From Succinivibrio dextrinosolvens DSM 3072 (GTDB lineage Bacteria; Pseudomonadota; Gammaproteobacteria; Enterobacterales; Succinivibrionaceae), in assembly GCF_900167015.1 (NCBI RefSeq), contig NZ_FUXX01000001.1, positions 89,733-153,732 on the forward strand: DNA of 64,000 nucleotides, written 5' to 3'. Below the pieces are notes generated by a model. It saw only the letters and a program-made list of their open reading frames with translations. It did not search any database and was not told where the DNA came from. Positions 9,043 to 18,100 of this stretch are shown in pieces. Made by a program: the position numbers and the translations under genes. Every line of letters begins with the position of its first letter. Within the stretch, counting starts at the first letter, position 1.

Positions 9043-9339
9043 AAACATCACCAGAATAGTTTAATAAGGTAAACATACTAAAGTATAGGTCACGAATAAT
9101 TGTTACATTGTGAAACGTATTTATAATTTGAATGATGTTCGATGAAGCAAACGGCATTTTTATCAAAAAAAATTGCAAACTTTGAAAAAAACTGTGTTAT
9201 GATACGACCTATCGTTGAGTCCAACGAAATCACCTAGACCTATTTGTAACGGTCTAACATGGAAAAATCCTTTTAACTTAATAATTAAGAGATCCTTTCT
9301 GCATTCCCCATGCAGACCAATGATTGTAATTTTACTTAT
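9043..9339. other. divergent intergenic region upstream of rho
   Basis: Separates the TRAP gene from rho. A possible rho promoter is TTGCAA (9173-9178) with TATGAT (9198-9203), but the 19-base spacer is long. Further on, GACC (9237-9240) and GGTC (9251-9254) could pair in the leader. There is no obvious rhoL leader peptide, and trxA, the usual upstream neighbour of rho, is about 3.6 kb away on the other strand. Confidence 0.4.
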
Positions 9340-10599
9340 ATGAATCTAACCGAATTAAAAAACACTCCTGTTGCTCAGCTCGTTCAGATGTGTGAGCAGA
9401 ATGGAATCGAGAACGTTGCCCGCCTAAGTAAGAAAGAAATTATTTTCCAGCTTCTAAAAGCCTCATCAAAAAACGGTGAAGACATTTTCGGCGAAGGTGT
9501 AATTGAAATTCTTCCAGACGGATTTGGTTTCTTAAGAAGTGCTGATTCTTCATACCTAGCAGGTCCTGACGATATCTATGTATCTCCAAGTCAGGTCAGA
9601 AGATTCAACCTTAGAACAGGCGACTCAATTGCCGGTAAGATTAGACCTCCAAAAGATGGCGAAAAGTACTTCGCTTTATTGAAGGTAGATTCTGTAAACA
9701 ATGACGATCCAGAAAATTCACGTCATAAGATTTTATTCGAGAACCTGACTCCTTTATTTGCTCAGGACAGAATGCAGCTTGAGCTTGGTAATGGTTCAAA
9801 GGAAGATTTAACTGCAAGAGTTATTGATCTTGTTGCTCCAGTTGGTAAAGGTCAGCGTGGTCTGATTGTTGCTCCTCCAAAAGCTGGTAAGACCATGCTT
9901 CTGCAGAATATTGCCCACTCTATTTCAACCAAGTTCCCTGAGTGTACTCTGATTGTGCTTCTGATCGACGAGCGTCCAGAAGAAGTTACCGAAATGCAGC
10001 GTAATGTTAAGGGTGAAGTTGTGGCTTCAACCTTCGATGAGCCTGCAGCACGTCACGTTCAGGTTGCTGAAATGGTTATCGAGAAGGCAAAGAGACTTGT
10101 TGAGCATAAGAATGACGTTGTTATTCTTATGGATTCTATCACCCGTCTTGCACGTGCCTACAACACTGTTATCCCTTCATCAGGCAAGGTTTTAACCGGT
10201 GGTGTTGACGCTAATGCTCTACAGAAGCCAAAGCGTCTGTTCGGTGCTGCACGTAACGTTGAGGAAGGCGGTTCTCTGACCATCATTGCAACAGCTCTGA
10301 TTGACACCGGCTCAAAGATGGATGAAGTTATTTACGAGGAATTCAAGGGTACTGGTAATATGGAACTTCATCTGTCACGTAAGATTGCAGAGAAGCGTGT
10401 ATATCCAGCAATCGATGTTACCCGTTCAGGTACAAGACGTGAAGAGCTTATTACTACTCCTGATGAGCTGCAGAAGATGTGGATCCTGAGAAAGTTCCTA
10501 CATCCTATGGGCGAAATCGAGGCTATGGAGTTCTTAATTGATAAGCTGTCCATGACCAAGACCAACAATGATTTCTTTGATGTAATGAAGAGAGGCTAA
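9340..10599 (+). CDS. rho: transcription termination factor Rho
   Basis: 419 residues from the ATG at 9340, equal to E. coli Rho; the longer frame from 9310 adds ten residues that Rho lacks, and homology begins at [11 protein letters not shown]. Rho is a hexameric RNA-dependent ATPase that ends transcription. Visible parts: N-terminal SAP-like helix bundle, the cold-shock RNA-binding domain with DGFGFLRS and [11 protein letters not shown]-loop APPKAGKT, Walker [11 protein letters not shown], the Q-loop region and the R-loop [18 protein letters not shown]. No strong Shine-Dalgarno precedes either start. A good intrinsic terminator follows. Confidence 0.97.
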   Translation: MNLTELKNTPVAQLVQMCEQNGIENVARLSKKEIIFQLLKASSKNGEDIFGEGVIEILPDGFGFLRSADSSYLAGPDDIYVSPSQVRRFNLRTGDSIAGKIRPPKDGEKYFALLKVDSVNNDDPENSRHKILFENLTPLFAQDRMQLELGNGSKEDLTARVIDLVAPVGKGQRGLIVAPPKAGKTMLLQNIAHSISTKFPECTLIVLLIDERPEEVTEMQRNVKGEVVASTFDEPAARHVQVAEMVIEKAKRLVEHKNDVVILMDSITRLARAYNTVIPSSGKVLTGGVDANALQKPKRLFGAARNVEEGGSLTIIATALIDTGSKMDEVIYEEFKGTGNMELHLSRKIAEKRVYPAIDVTRSGTRREELITTPDELQKMWILRKFLHPMGEIEAMEFLIDKLSMTKTNNDFFDVMKRG

Positions 10600-10624
10600 T
10601 CTCTTACCTTCATCAAAGACAATA

Positions 10625-10660
10625 AATCCCGTTCTACTAAATAGTATGAACGGGATTTTT
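10625..10660 (+). terminator. rho: intrinsic terminator after rho
   Basis: A perfect 10-bp stem AATCCCGTTC (10625-10634) with GAACGGGATT (10648-10657), 13-base loop, and a T5 run overlapping its end. It stands between the convergent rho and ddl genes and may act in both directions. Confidence 0.88.
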
Positions 10661-10689
10661 AGTTTTAATCCTATCTGAATTGCAGAGTA

Positions 10690-11691
10690 TTACTTACTCT
10701 GTTCTGCAATTGCCTTTCTTACAGCCTTAGCCAGGAAGTCAGACATTACATCGCCGTTGTGCTCAAGCATCTTAGGGAACATTGAAATAGGTGTTGCACC
10801 AGGGAAGGTGTTGATTTCATTGATCAGGATGCCGTCTTCTTTTGACAGGAAGAAGTCGATTCTTGACAGATCACGTAGCTTCAGACCAACGAAGGCACGA
10901 CGTGCAAGATCCTGAATGGTTCTGATGTCTTCCTCGGACAGATTCTCAGGAGTTACGGTAGTAATGGTGCCTGAATCCTTTGAGTATTTCTCATCAAAGG
11001 TGTAGAACTTGTTGTCTGGAATGATGATTTCACCTGGACGTGACAGTTTCAGCTCGCCGTTGATTTCATAAGCGGCAACCTCAAGCTCGCGGTGAATGAT
11101 GTTCTTCTCAAGAATAACCTCTGAGCTGAACTGGAATGCCTCGGCAATGCAGTCCCAGACATCATCACGCTTGGTTACATGGTAGCAGCCTACTGATGAA
11201 CCCTGACTTGCAGCCTTTACGTAGATATCCTGATACTTGTCAAAGAAGGCTAGAGCCTCTTCCTTATACTTGTCATTCTTTAAAGGAATAATTGCATAAG
11301 GTGAATTTGGAATACCTAAAGCATCAAGATACAGCTTGGTGGTGATCTTGTTGAAGCAGTAACGGCTGGCCTCTGCCTTGCATCCAATATAAGGAATGTT
11401 GTGGATTTCAAGGAATGACTGAATATCACCGGTTTCACCTGGAATTCCATGAATACATGGAACAACGCAGTCTACTTTGATTTCTTTTCCATCTACAGAG
11501 AAAATGTTATCGCCAAGAAAAATACCGTTCTTATTATCGTCAACGATAAACTTGTGATTGTGAATTACTGCTTTGGTAACTGAAAATTCTGGAGTCTTTT
11601 TTAACTGTTCTTCAATGAATTTTGCGCTTAGAAGGGAAATGTCGTGCTCGGAGCCGTCTCCGCCACATAGTAAAAGAATGTTGGTACTCAT
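10690..11691 (-). CDS. ddl: D-alanine--D-alanine ligase
   Basis: 333 residues. An ATP-grasp enzyme that joins two D-alanines for peptidoglycan precursors. Family marks: GGDGSEHDISLLSA at the N-terminus, HGIPGETGDIQSFLE, the ATP-grasp core with VKAASQGSSVG, and the Mg-binding C-terminal block RIDFFLS followed by NEINTFPGATPISMFPKM. AGGAT lies five bases before the ATG. It is monocistronic and not in the mur cluster, so it resembles a DdlA-type single gene. Ddl versus a D-Ala-D-Lac ligase cannot be settled by eye, but nothing suggests resistance genes nearby. Confidence 0.93.
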   Translation of the reverse strand: MSTNILLLCGGDGSEHDISLLSAKFIEEQLKKTPEFSVTKAVIHNHKFIVDDNKNGIFLGDNIFSVDGKEIKVDCVVPCIHGIPGETGDIQSFLEIHNIPYIGCKAEASRYCFNKITTKLYLDALGIPNSPYAIIPLKNDKYKEEALAFFDKYQDIYVKAASQGSSVGCYHVTKRDDVWDCIAEAFQFSSEVILEKNIIHRELEVAAYEINGELKLSRPGEIIIPDNKFYTFDEKYSKDSGTITTVTPENLSEEDIRTIQDLARRAFVGLKLRDLSRIDFFLSKEDGILINEINTFPGATPISMFPKMLEHNGDVMSDFLAKAVRKAIAEQSK

Positions 11692-11921
11692 TTTTATCCT
11701 AAATAATCTTAAATATGATTGAAAACATGATAGACACTCTAGGTTTTCCTTTCAAGATGTATTTTCGGATAATCTCGATTTATACGACCGCCTTTCAATA
11801 ATTGATCATTTTTTCGAGCAATCTTTTATTTTGCCCTAATTAAGTCATAATCTATTCGTTGTAGTGTAACCTCATAAAAAAGTGAAAACTCAAAACGTAT
11901 AATAAAGAATAAGGCCATGTT

Positions 11922-12758
11922 ATGAAAGTCGATGTCAACAAACCGGTAGAAAATCCTGAATTATTAAAATTCCTCAATGAATTAGATAAAACCTCTGATG
12001 AGAACAAAAGAAATGACCTATTGGACAATATCGCCAGGGAATTTACTTTAAAATCAAATCTGCTTTCCATTGTTAAGGTTGATGATGATGCTATTGCTCA
12101 GAAGCAGGATGGACAGAAGTATTTCAAGCAGGACTCCACAATCTCCTTTGTTCAGTTCAAATCTGAAGATGATAAGGTATATTTCCCTGCATTTACTGAC
12201 TGGAATGAACTTAGAAAGGGTGATTCCTACAAGAATGAGTATGTTAAGACTCTGATAATGTCCTTTGATGATTATTTTGCTCTGGTTAAAGATTCAGGCG
12301 CAGGTGTTGTCATCAACCCTTACAGCCATAATCTTGCATTTACAAATGGTAATCTTCAGTTCATGAAACAGCGTAAGGATATGCTGGAAAACGGTCATAC
12401 CGAGGTAACTGCAAAGAAGGATACTCATGTTCTGATTGGCGATCCTAAGGAATACCCTGATCAGATGGTAAAGGCAATTACCGATTACTCAAAGACTGTT
12501 AAGGACATAAACGCCATCTGGCTTAAGCTTATGGTCCGTGATGAAGAGAAAAGCTATCTTCTGGTTGTAGATTTCAAAGGTGAAAAACAGAAGATTTTCT
12601 CAGGTATAGCGGATGCAGCAAGAGATTATCTGCCAAGCAACATGTACATTGACATGGTTCCTTATGACGGAGAGTTTGGACAGAGTGCCGCTAAAACAGG
12701 AAAGCCTTTTTACCAGAGAAAGCGCAGACTGTTCGGTCTTTTTCATATTAATAGCTAA
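11922..12758 (+). CDS. SseB-like protein
   Basis: 278 residues with two parts: an N-terminal SseB-type domain (about 10-135) with YFPAFTDWNELRK, MSFDDYFALV and GVVINPYSHNL, and a C-terminal SseB-type domain (about 155-260) with VLIGDPKEYPDQMV and YIDMVPYDGEFG. E. coli SseB was described as enhancing serine sensitivity; its mechanism is unknown to me. No signal peptide. It stands alone, divergent from ddl. The two-domain assignment is from recognised motifs rather than an alignment. Confidence 0.75.
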   Translation: MKVDVNKPVENPELLKFLNELDKTSDENKRNDLLDNIAREFTLKSNLLSIVKVDDDAIAQKQDGQKYFKQDSTISFVQFKSEDDKVYFPAFTDWNELRKGDSYKNEYVKTLIMSFDDYFALVKDSGAGVVINPYSHNLAFTNGNLQFMKQRKDMLENGHTEVTAKKDTHVLIGDPKEYPDQMVKAITDYSKTVKDINAIWLKLMVRDEEKSYLLVVDFKGEKQKIFSGIADAARDYLPSNMYIDMVPYDGEFGQSAAKTGKPFYQRKRRLFGLFHINS

Positions 12759-12888
12759 TTGTTTTCTTTTCACGAAAACGAGGGTAATTTCCTGATCTGT
12801 TGCAAAATTTCTGCGCAGAAATAACAGTCTGATAACAGAAAAGAAGTTGTGAAAATGGACAGTAGAAAAGGAGAAAGGGCTAAATAGA

Positions 12889-12923
12889 AAAGCTTCCTGT
12901 GAATATATCACTTAGGAAGCTTT
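12889..12923 (-). terminator. trxA: trxA terminator
   Basis: AAAGCTTCCT (12889-12898) pairs with AGGAAGCTTT (12914-12923); read on the minus strand the stem ends in TTTTCTATTT. It lies just beyond the trxA stop, between convergent sseB-like and trxA genes. Confidence 0.75.
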
Positions 12924-12952
12924 CAAATCCTGTTCTCTTTAAACTGGAAGTA

Positions 12953-13276
12953 TTAGATATTGTTCTCGATGAATGCCTTAAGCTCATTCTTTGGAAGAGC
13001 ACCAATCTGGCGGTTAACGATATTTCCGTCCTTGAACAGCAGCATGTTAGGAATGCTCATTACTCCAAATTTGGCTGCGTATTCCTGATTCTGGTCAATA
13101 TCAACCTTAACGAACTTAACGTTTTCCATCTCTTCTGCCAGCTCTTCAATGATAGGACCAACCATTTTGCATGGTCCACACCACTGAGCCCAGAAGTCAA
13201 CAAAAACAGGCTTATCTGAATTTAATACTTCCTGTTCAAACTGGCTGTCTTCAATATGTAAAACTTTATCGCTCAT
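12953..13276 (-). CDS. trxA: thioredoxin 1
   Basis: 107 residues, one short of E. coli TrxA. The redox site WCGPCK (C33, C36) is intact, the buried Asp before it is in VFVDFWA, and the cis-proline loop is MSIPNMLLF. It reduces cytoplasmic disulfides, taking electrons from thioredoxin reductase, which is not in this window. In many gammaproteobacteria trxA sits just upstream of rho; here they are separated by ddl and sseB and face opposite ways. Confidence 0.97.
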   Translation of the reverse strand: MSDKVLHIEDSQFEQEVLNSDKPVFVDFWAQWCGPCKMVGPIIEELAEEMENVKFVKVDIDQNQEYAAKFGVMSIPNMLLFKDGNIVNRQIGALPKNELKAFIENNI

Positions 13277-13358
13277 AACAAATCTCCAAAAATACTATCT
13301 TTTTCTATATTATCATGAGAAATTTTCAGTAAATACAAATTGAAATTAAAAATCAGTT

Positions 13359-13982
13359 CTAGGCAGCAGTAATTTTTCTGATGATGTACTTAAGCATAAC
13401 TCCATACACCGGTACGAAAATAATCATATTCGCTGCAAGCTTGACCATATAGTCGAAGGTTGCGATTTCCACCCAGTGTTCTGCCATGAATGCATCGTTG
13501 GTACCGCAGAAGGCAACAGCGAAGAATACATAGGTATCAATAAGATTACCAAAAATGGAGGAGGAGACAGGTGCAGGCCACCACAGCTTAAGCTCTCTTA
13601 ATCTCTGGAATACCAGAATGTCGCACAGCTGACCCAGAATATAGGCTGACAGTGAGGCAATGGTAATTCTGAAGACAAAGTATGAGAACTGAGACAGATT
13701 TGTCAGTCCCTGGAAATCACCGTGTTCAAACAGAGTTCCAATCAGATAGGAAACAATCAGACCTGGAATAGTAGCCAGAAAAACAATCTTTCTTGCTCTA
13801 ATTTTTCCAAAGATTCTGACAGTCAGATCTGTAGTAAGGAAGACGAAAGGATAGGTGAAGGTACCTACGGTTGTTACGATTCCAAATAGTTCTAAAGGAA
13901 TCTGCACAGCGTAGTTACTGACAACAAGGATAATAATATGTGTAAACCAAAGCTTATAAAAAGGGAAAGAAAATTTGTCCAT
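13359..13982 (-). CDS. yhhQ: YhhQ-family queuosine-precursor transporter
   Basis: 207 residues, hydrophobic throughout with about six membrane segments. The family blocks LWFTHIIILVVSNYAVQ, GTFTYPFVFLTTDLTVRIFG and SIFGNLIDTYVFF match YhhQ, which imports preQ0/preQ1 (7-deazaguanine) in E. coli. The conserved acidic residue in TTDLTVR and the Asn/Asp in NLIDT are present. A queH gene 14 kb away supports a queuosine pathway. I looked for a preQ1 riboswitch upstream and could not support one. Confidence 0.87.
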   Translation of the reverse strand: MDKFSFPFYKLWFTHIIILVVSNYAVQIPLELFGIVTTVGTFTYPFVFLTTDLTVRIFGKIRARKIVFLATIPGLIVSYLIGTLFEHGDFQGLTNLSQFSYFVFRITIASLSAYILGQLCDILVFQRLRELKLWWPAPVSSSIFGNLIDTYVFFAVAFCGTNDAFMAEHWVEIATFDYMVKLAANMIIFVPVYGVMLKYIIRKITAA

Positions 13983-14214
13983 TTTGTATTTTCATTTCAG
14001 GATTAATTAAAAGAAAGAACCTAGCAGAACGCTAAGGTCCGCCGTAAAGTGAGCCTATTCTATTCCTTTTTATGATGTATTTCACATTATTTTTGCGTTA
14101 TCCTGCAAAGATGTTGAAATTCCGAGGAATATAATCAGCCTGTGTATTCTAACTTCGACCTAATTTTCAAGGTCTATACTAAAAATTGTAGTTTGTTTTC
14201 TTGTAAGGATGAGT

Positions 14215-14610
14215 ATGAAAGCTTTAAAAATATTAGTTCTTGCAGCTGCAGTATGCAGTTTTTCCTCTTTGGCCGCAGATAATGCTTCAACAAATGAGTC
14301 TTTAGGTGACAAGATGTCAGCAATCGGCTCAAATATTCAGAAGAAAGGTGCAAAGGTAGGAGAGAAAATCTCTGACGGTGCGGTTTATACCAAGGATAAG
14401 GTAGTTGATGGCTATGACTACACTAAAGACAAGGTTGTAGACGGGTATGACTGGACCAAGGATAAGGTTAAAAAAGGCGCAGACTATACCAAGGACAAGG
14501 CTGTAGACGGCTATGAGTGGTCCAAGGATAAGGTTCAGAAAGGCGCTGACTACACCAAGAAAAAATTCAATAACGGTGTCGATTACGTGAAGGATAAGAC
14601 CTCAGATTAA
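14215..14610 (+). CDS. exported protein of 11-residue repeats
   Basis: 131 residues from the ATG at 14215, chosen because AAGGA ends five bases before it; an ATG at 14209 is too close to that site. A signal peptide ends near SSLAA. From about residue 57 the protein consists of 11-residue repeats of the type YTKDKVVDGYD: seven units, the last incomplete. Units alternate between Y/W at position 1, K-D-K at 3-5, hydrophobic at 6, and GxD/E at 9-11. Such 11-mers form amphipathic helices in LEA-like and apolipoprotein-like proteins, so a periplasmic or membrane-surface stress role is possible. I do not recognise a named family. It is monocistronic. Confidence 0.8.
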   Translation: MKALKILVLAAAVCSFSSLAADNASTNESLGDKMSAIGSNIQKKGAKVGEKISDGAVYTKDKVVDGYDYTKDKVVDGYDWTKDKVKKGADYTKDKAVDGYEWSKDKVQKGADYTKKKFNNGVDYVKDKTSD

Positions 14611-14640
14611 CAGTTTTCTTTTTCCACTCAATCTTCAATT

Positions 14641-14667
14641 AAATACTTCCGATATTCGGAAGTATTT
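14641..14667 (+). terminator. terminator after the 11-mer repeat gene
   Basis: A perfect 11-bp stem AAATACTTCCG with CGGAAGTATTT around a 5-base loop, 30 bases after the stop. The T run is only three bases. Confidence 0.6.
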
Positions 14668-14719
14668 CGTCAGAATCTAAGATTTCTCTTCAGTTTCCCC
14701 AAAAAATCTCTGAATTTCT

Positions 14720-14771
14720 AGCGATTTTTCAAAAAATCGCTCACTCCTGTCTTTTGTAAAAGTGAGCGATT
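14720..14771 (-). terminator. terminator of the effector-like gene, with a competing hairpin
   Basis: On the minus strand AATCGCTCACT and AGTGAGCGATT (14761-14771 with 14735-14745) form an 11-bp stem followed by TTTTT, a normal terminator for the gene ending at 14787. A second perfect hairpin, AGCGATTTTT with AAAAATCGCT (14720-14729 with 14732-14741), shares bases 14735-14741 with the first, so the two exclude each other. Confidence 0.75.
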
Positions 14772-14786
14772 GTTGTAGTGAATCAT

Positions 14787-17234
14787 CTATGGTTGAATGA
14801 TATTCTGATTAGGTAACTTCATATTTCCTTCCATTTCTACCTTCATGTTGGAATGAATCCTCATTTCACGCTGGATCTCTTTGCCAGCATTTAATATCTT
14901 ATTATTCTGACCGTTATAAGCTCCAGTCTGATCCATGGCTTCTTGTACTCTGGTATCATCAAAATCATTTAGATTAAGCTTGCCAAGTCTGTCAAATTCA
15001 CTTGGACTGATATAGTAGGAAAGTTTTTGTTTAATATATGATTGAGGATCTGATTCTATTACCTGTTCATTGACAATCAGCTGCTGAATATGATGTGTAG
15101 TCTCAATCGTAAGTCTAATCGCTCCGTCTTCATCTTTTATCAGAGTATATTCAGCATTTGCATCTCCTTGACCGTGAGGTGCTACAATATTAAAGGCTGG
15201 CTCAGCACCATTCTTGTCAAGCGCAACAGGAATACCTATAGTTAATGACTTTGCTGTTTCCTGTGACATCATTGCCAGAACCAGATTGACCTTCTGCCTT
15301 GTTTCCTTATCTAATCCACTGTATTTTGCAGAATTGTTGGATGTCACCAGCTGAGCAATCTCATCTCTGGCTGTTTCAAAGTCAGTGCTGAGTTTCTTGC
15401 CCCCAGGGAGGGTAACTGACATGCCGCGAATTAGGTCTTTATAGCATGATGTATCTTCGATATTGCCATTGCCCAGTCGCTTTGCATCGGTAAGAATGGC
15501 CAGATTCATAGTTGTCCCGACTTCTCTTATTACTGCATTATTGAATGATGTATCAGGGACAAAGCTTTTGTTTTCTGTATTGTCATAGGTTTCTGATTTC
15601 AGCTTATCCTTAATAAGCTGCTTCATTGATTCTGGAAACTCTCCTTTAAAGTTATCATTAATATAAGAGTCTGTCTGTTCTGAAATATATTCATCTGTCC
15701 AATCAAGCAGGCTGTCATATACAGGCCCAAGCTTATCCTCCTGAATTAAGATAGGCCCTTCATAATTCATGGTATGAATATCATTGGTGTTGGACAAAAA
15801 CTCCAGGTTTTCAATAAGAATATTGTTTGTATTTGCCATATCAAAAGCAAGGGTAGTTACAGTTCCCTGTTTATTTCTTCCCAATTGATTGGTGTATCCG
15901 TCATCATCATATAATTCATTGTACATATTCTGAATTTTTGCAAAATTCAGACTCTCAAATACTGTTTTTAGGTTAACACGTTCTTCTGGAGTCATTCTTA
16001 AAAGCACAATACTCTGAAATAGAATTTTTGAAGCCTTTAAAGAGTTTCTATCTTCCTGAACTGCCTGGATTTCCTCTGCAGTTCCGGAGGACTTCATGGC
16101 TTTTGACAAGCTTTTGTATAAAGAGAATAATGCCTTATGCATCTCTTCTGGGGAGGATGTGGCTTTTAAGTTTTTTAACGGTCCAAGATCTAAATCCTTG
16201 GCCTTATTATAAAATTTGGTGATAAAGCCAGGAGGAAATGCCTTTCCTTCTGTATAGCCAAGAATTCTGATACCAGTTTTTCTAAATCCATGCAGATTCT
16301 GTCCAATGGCATTATATTCATCAGCATTTGAAAAAATAGCATCGATTCTTTTTTTAACTGAATCTAAAGAACGCAGTTTATTTGCTCCATTGAGGAGGAT
16401 ACTTTTGCAGGATTTCATTATGATATCAGCAGCACCTTTATTCTCCTTTGTCTTGGAAATAACATAATCGATAATCTCATTTGTTCTCTTGTCATTTAAA
16501 TCGATATCATCTCCTATCTTCGAGAGAATATATTCTCTCTTTGCTTCGTCTATCCCTTTGAACTGATCTACACTGACATTCAGTAGATTTCCTTCATCAT
16601 CAAAAAGTTTACCTTTTATGTAATCGAGATAATAATTGTTGAGCTTATTTTCAGGAAGCTTAGACTCCTTGATTTCCCTGATGGTATCAACAAACTGTTT
16701 AATAAACTTCTCAATTTTCTGGGTATAGGTCTCTTTGTCGAAAACTTCTTTACCTGCTTCATTCTTTTTAGGTAAATCTTCTTCTTTTATCTGTGAAATC
16801 GATTTTTGCAGCAAATCCTGCATGCTATAGGCTGATCTTTTTTCCAGCAGCCCTTCCTTTAGCAGAGAATCAACTGCATTTTCTATTATGTTTCCTTCAA
16901 TCTTTTTTGCCTGAGCTTTGTCAATACTATCTGAGTTTGCAGTTTTAAATTTTTCAATAATCCTGTTCAGATCTGAACCTTTAAGATTTTTTGTGGTATC
17001 CAGCTTTGCAAAATCCTCATTAAGAGAATCTCCTTTTGCATAAGTAACGGTATCAAGCAGGTTGCTTTTAATTACGCTTACAAGATTTCTAACCTGCTGT
17101 CTGGCTTCACCAATATTCGCCCAGCATTTGAATTTCTGCCAGAGTCCGGCTTTCTTGATTTCACCGTCAGATGATAAATAATATGATTGATTGTTTTGTA
17201 AATTATCAATTGATATATTCACATTCGTGTTCAT
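14787..17234 (-). CDS. large unknown protein, candidate type III secretion effector
   Basis: 815 residues, not recognised. There is no signal peptide and no membrane segment. The N-terminus (about 1-25) is Asn/Ser/Gln-rich and polar, as in many type III secretion signals, and the rest is mostly predicted helical, rich in Lys, Glu, Asn and Asp. A later region (about 590-720) has more beta-like character (GKKLSTDF, TIGIPVALDKNGAEPAF, IRLTIETTHHIQQLIV). I saw no catalytic motif such as CX5R, ADP-ribosyltransferase or cysteine-protease triads. The gene starts 27 bases after a CesT-like chaperone gene, with GAGGT seven bases before its ATG, the standard arrangement of a chaperone and its cognate effector. 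The effector call rests on that neighbour. Confidence 0.6.
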   Translation of the reverse strand: MNTNVNISIDNLQNNQSYYLSSDGEIKKAGLWQKFKCWANIGEARQQVRNLVSVIKSNLLDTVTYAKGDSLNEDFAKLDTTKNLKGSDLNRIIEKFKTANSDSIDKAQAKKIEGNIIENAVDSLLKEGLLEKRSAYSMQDLLQKSISQIKEEDLPKKNEAGKEVFDKETYTQKIEKFIKQFVDTIREIKESKLPENKLNNYYLDYIKGKLFDDEGNLLNVSVDQFKGIDEAKREYILSKIGDDIDLNDKRTNEIIDYVISKTKENKGAADIIMKSCKSILLNGANKLRSLDSVKKRIDAIFSNADEYNAIGQNLHGFRKTGIRILGYTEGKAFPPGFITKFYNKAKDLDLGPLKNLKATSSPEEMHKALFSLYKSLSKAMKSSGTAEEIQAVQEDRNSLKASKILFQSIVLLRMTPEERVNLKTVFESLNFAKIQNMYNELYDDDGYTNQLGRNKQGTVTTLAFDMANTNNILIENLEFLSNTNDIHTMNYEGPILIQEDKLGPVYDSLLDWTDEYISEQTDSYINDNFKGEFPESMKQLIKDKLKSETYDNTENKSFVPDTSFNNAVIREVGTTMNLAILTDAKRLGNGNIEDTSCYKDLIRGMSVTLPGGKKLSTDFETARDEIAQLVTSNNSAKYSGLDKETRQKVNLVLAMMSQETAKSLTIGIPVALDKNGAEPAFNIVAPHGQGDANAEYTLIKDEDGAIRLTIETTHHIQQLIVNEQVIESDPQSYIKQKLSYYISPSEFDRLGKLNLNDFDDTRVQEAMDQTGAYNGQNNKILNAGKEIQREMRIHSNMKVEMEGNMKLPNQNIIQP

Positions 17235-17261
17235 GTTAGATACCTCAGACTAATATCATCG

Positions 17262-17741
17262 TTAAACAGGAAGGACATCCATTAAACTAGAAGCTACAGA
17301 GCTCTTTGCAGAATCCCGTGTCCCCAGATCTTCATCACCCTTAGAGATAGAATAAACATCCTTAAGCACATCCCTTATGAAAACAGCCTTATCGGAGAAT
17401 TCTGAAAGAATTTTCATTAGTTTTTTACCATCCAGCTGTTCAATAGGAATAATTCTTGAAAGGATTAAAGCGCCTTCAGAGATACCAATGAAGTTTCCGC
17501 CAGTTCCTTCACCATTGAATGATAGAGAAAGAGCCTTATACAAAACTTCTTTTGAAAAAACTGGTATTTTTTCAGGATCTGAAAGAGGACAGAACATTAC
17601 TATATCGTCTGCTGCCTGACGGTACTGCAAAACGATAAGCAAATCTTCAAACTCAAAGGCACATGAGTTATCACTCTCGATTTTGACTTCAAGATTTGTT
17701 TCTTCCGAAAAATCTTTCATGATATTCTCGAATAGCGACAT
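17262..17741 (-). CDS. CesT-like type III secretion chaperone
   Basis: 159 residues, acidic and cytoplasmic. The order of elements follows class I type III chaperones: an N-terminal helix (LFENIMKDF), paired strands (CAFEFEDLLIVLQYR and DDIVMFCPL), a helix with YKALSLSFNG, then GGNFIGISEGALILSR and PIEQLDGKKLMKILSEF. The pattern of a short LN/FN-G strand, a G-rich turn, a strand ending in R and a final helix is typical. AAGGAAG lies 4-5 bases before the ATG. It is probably translated with the large gene downstream. No secretion apparatus genes are in this window. Confidence 0.72.
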   Translation of the reverse strand: MSLFENIMKDFSEETNLEVKIESDNSCAFEFEDLLIVLQYRQAADDIVMFCPLSDPEKIPVFSKEVLYKALSLSFNGEGTGGNFIGISEGALILSRIIPIEQLDGKKLMKILSEFSDKAVFIRDVLKDVYSISKGDEDLGTRDSAKSSVASSLMDVLPV

Positions 17742-18100
17742 ATTACTTCCTTAATTTATTTGAACTTTTTTTTCTCTGTAGTTACTAAAGTATAGAACAT
17801 AGTCTGAGGAAATTTTTTTTAAGGAATCTAATAAATACATATCTGTGAAGCATATCTTGTTTGTGATTCTTCCTGTTAAAAAAGTATTTCATCAGAATTT
17901 AAGAAAAATCTTCAATTTCTTAAAAAAAACACTGTTTTTTTGTTCTTTTTAAGAAAAAACGCAAAAAAAATGCAATGTTGAGTATTGTCAGTTTTTATAA
18001 ATTTTTTTAAAAGTTATAATGTTAAGAAGTTAAAACAGAAATATAAAAATGGAGACGAATTCATACACTTTTTAGTGATACTCCAATTCGTACTAATTCT
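17742..18100. other. AT-rich divergent promoter region
   Basis: 359 bases between the chaperone gene and polA. It is very AT-rich with several A and T runs (17811-17822, 17927-17970). TATAAT at 18015-18020 could be a polA -10, but no well-spaced -35 is evident. On the minus side CTATACT near 17795-17801 could serve the chaperone operon. Such AT-rich DNA upstream of a suspected effector operon could bind H-NS-like silencers; that is inference. Confidence 0.4.

Noticed and set aside
9310..9339. Longer start for Rho adding ten residues
   Set aside because: Rho homology and length (419) begin exactly at the ATG at 9340.
13983..14075. Possible preQ1 riboswitch upstream of yhhQ
   Set aside because: A small hairpin (CCTTAGC with GCTAGG, one bulge) is present, but the conserved preQ1-I core (the GG-TTC, CAC and CTAA-type elements) could not be found.
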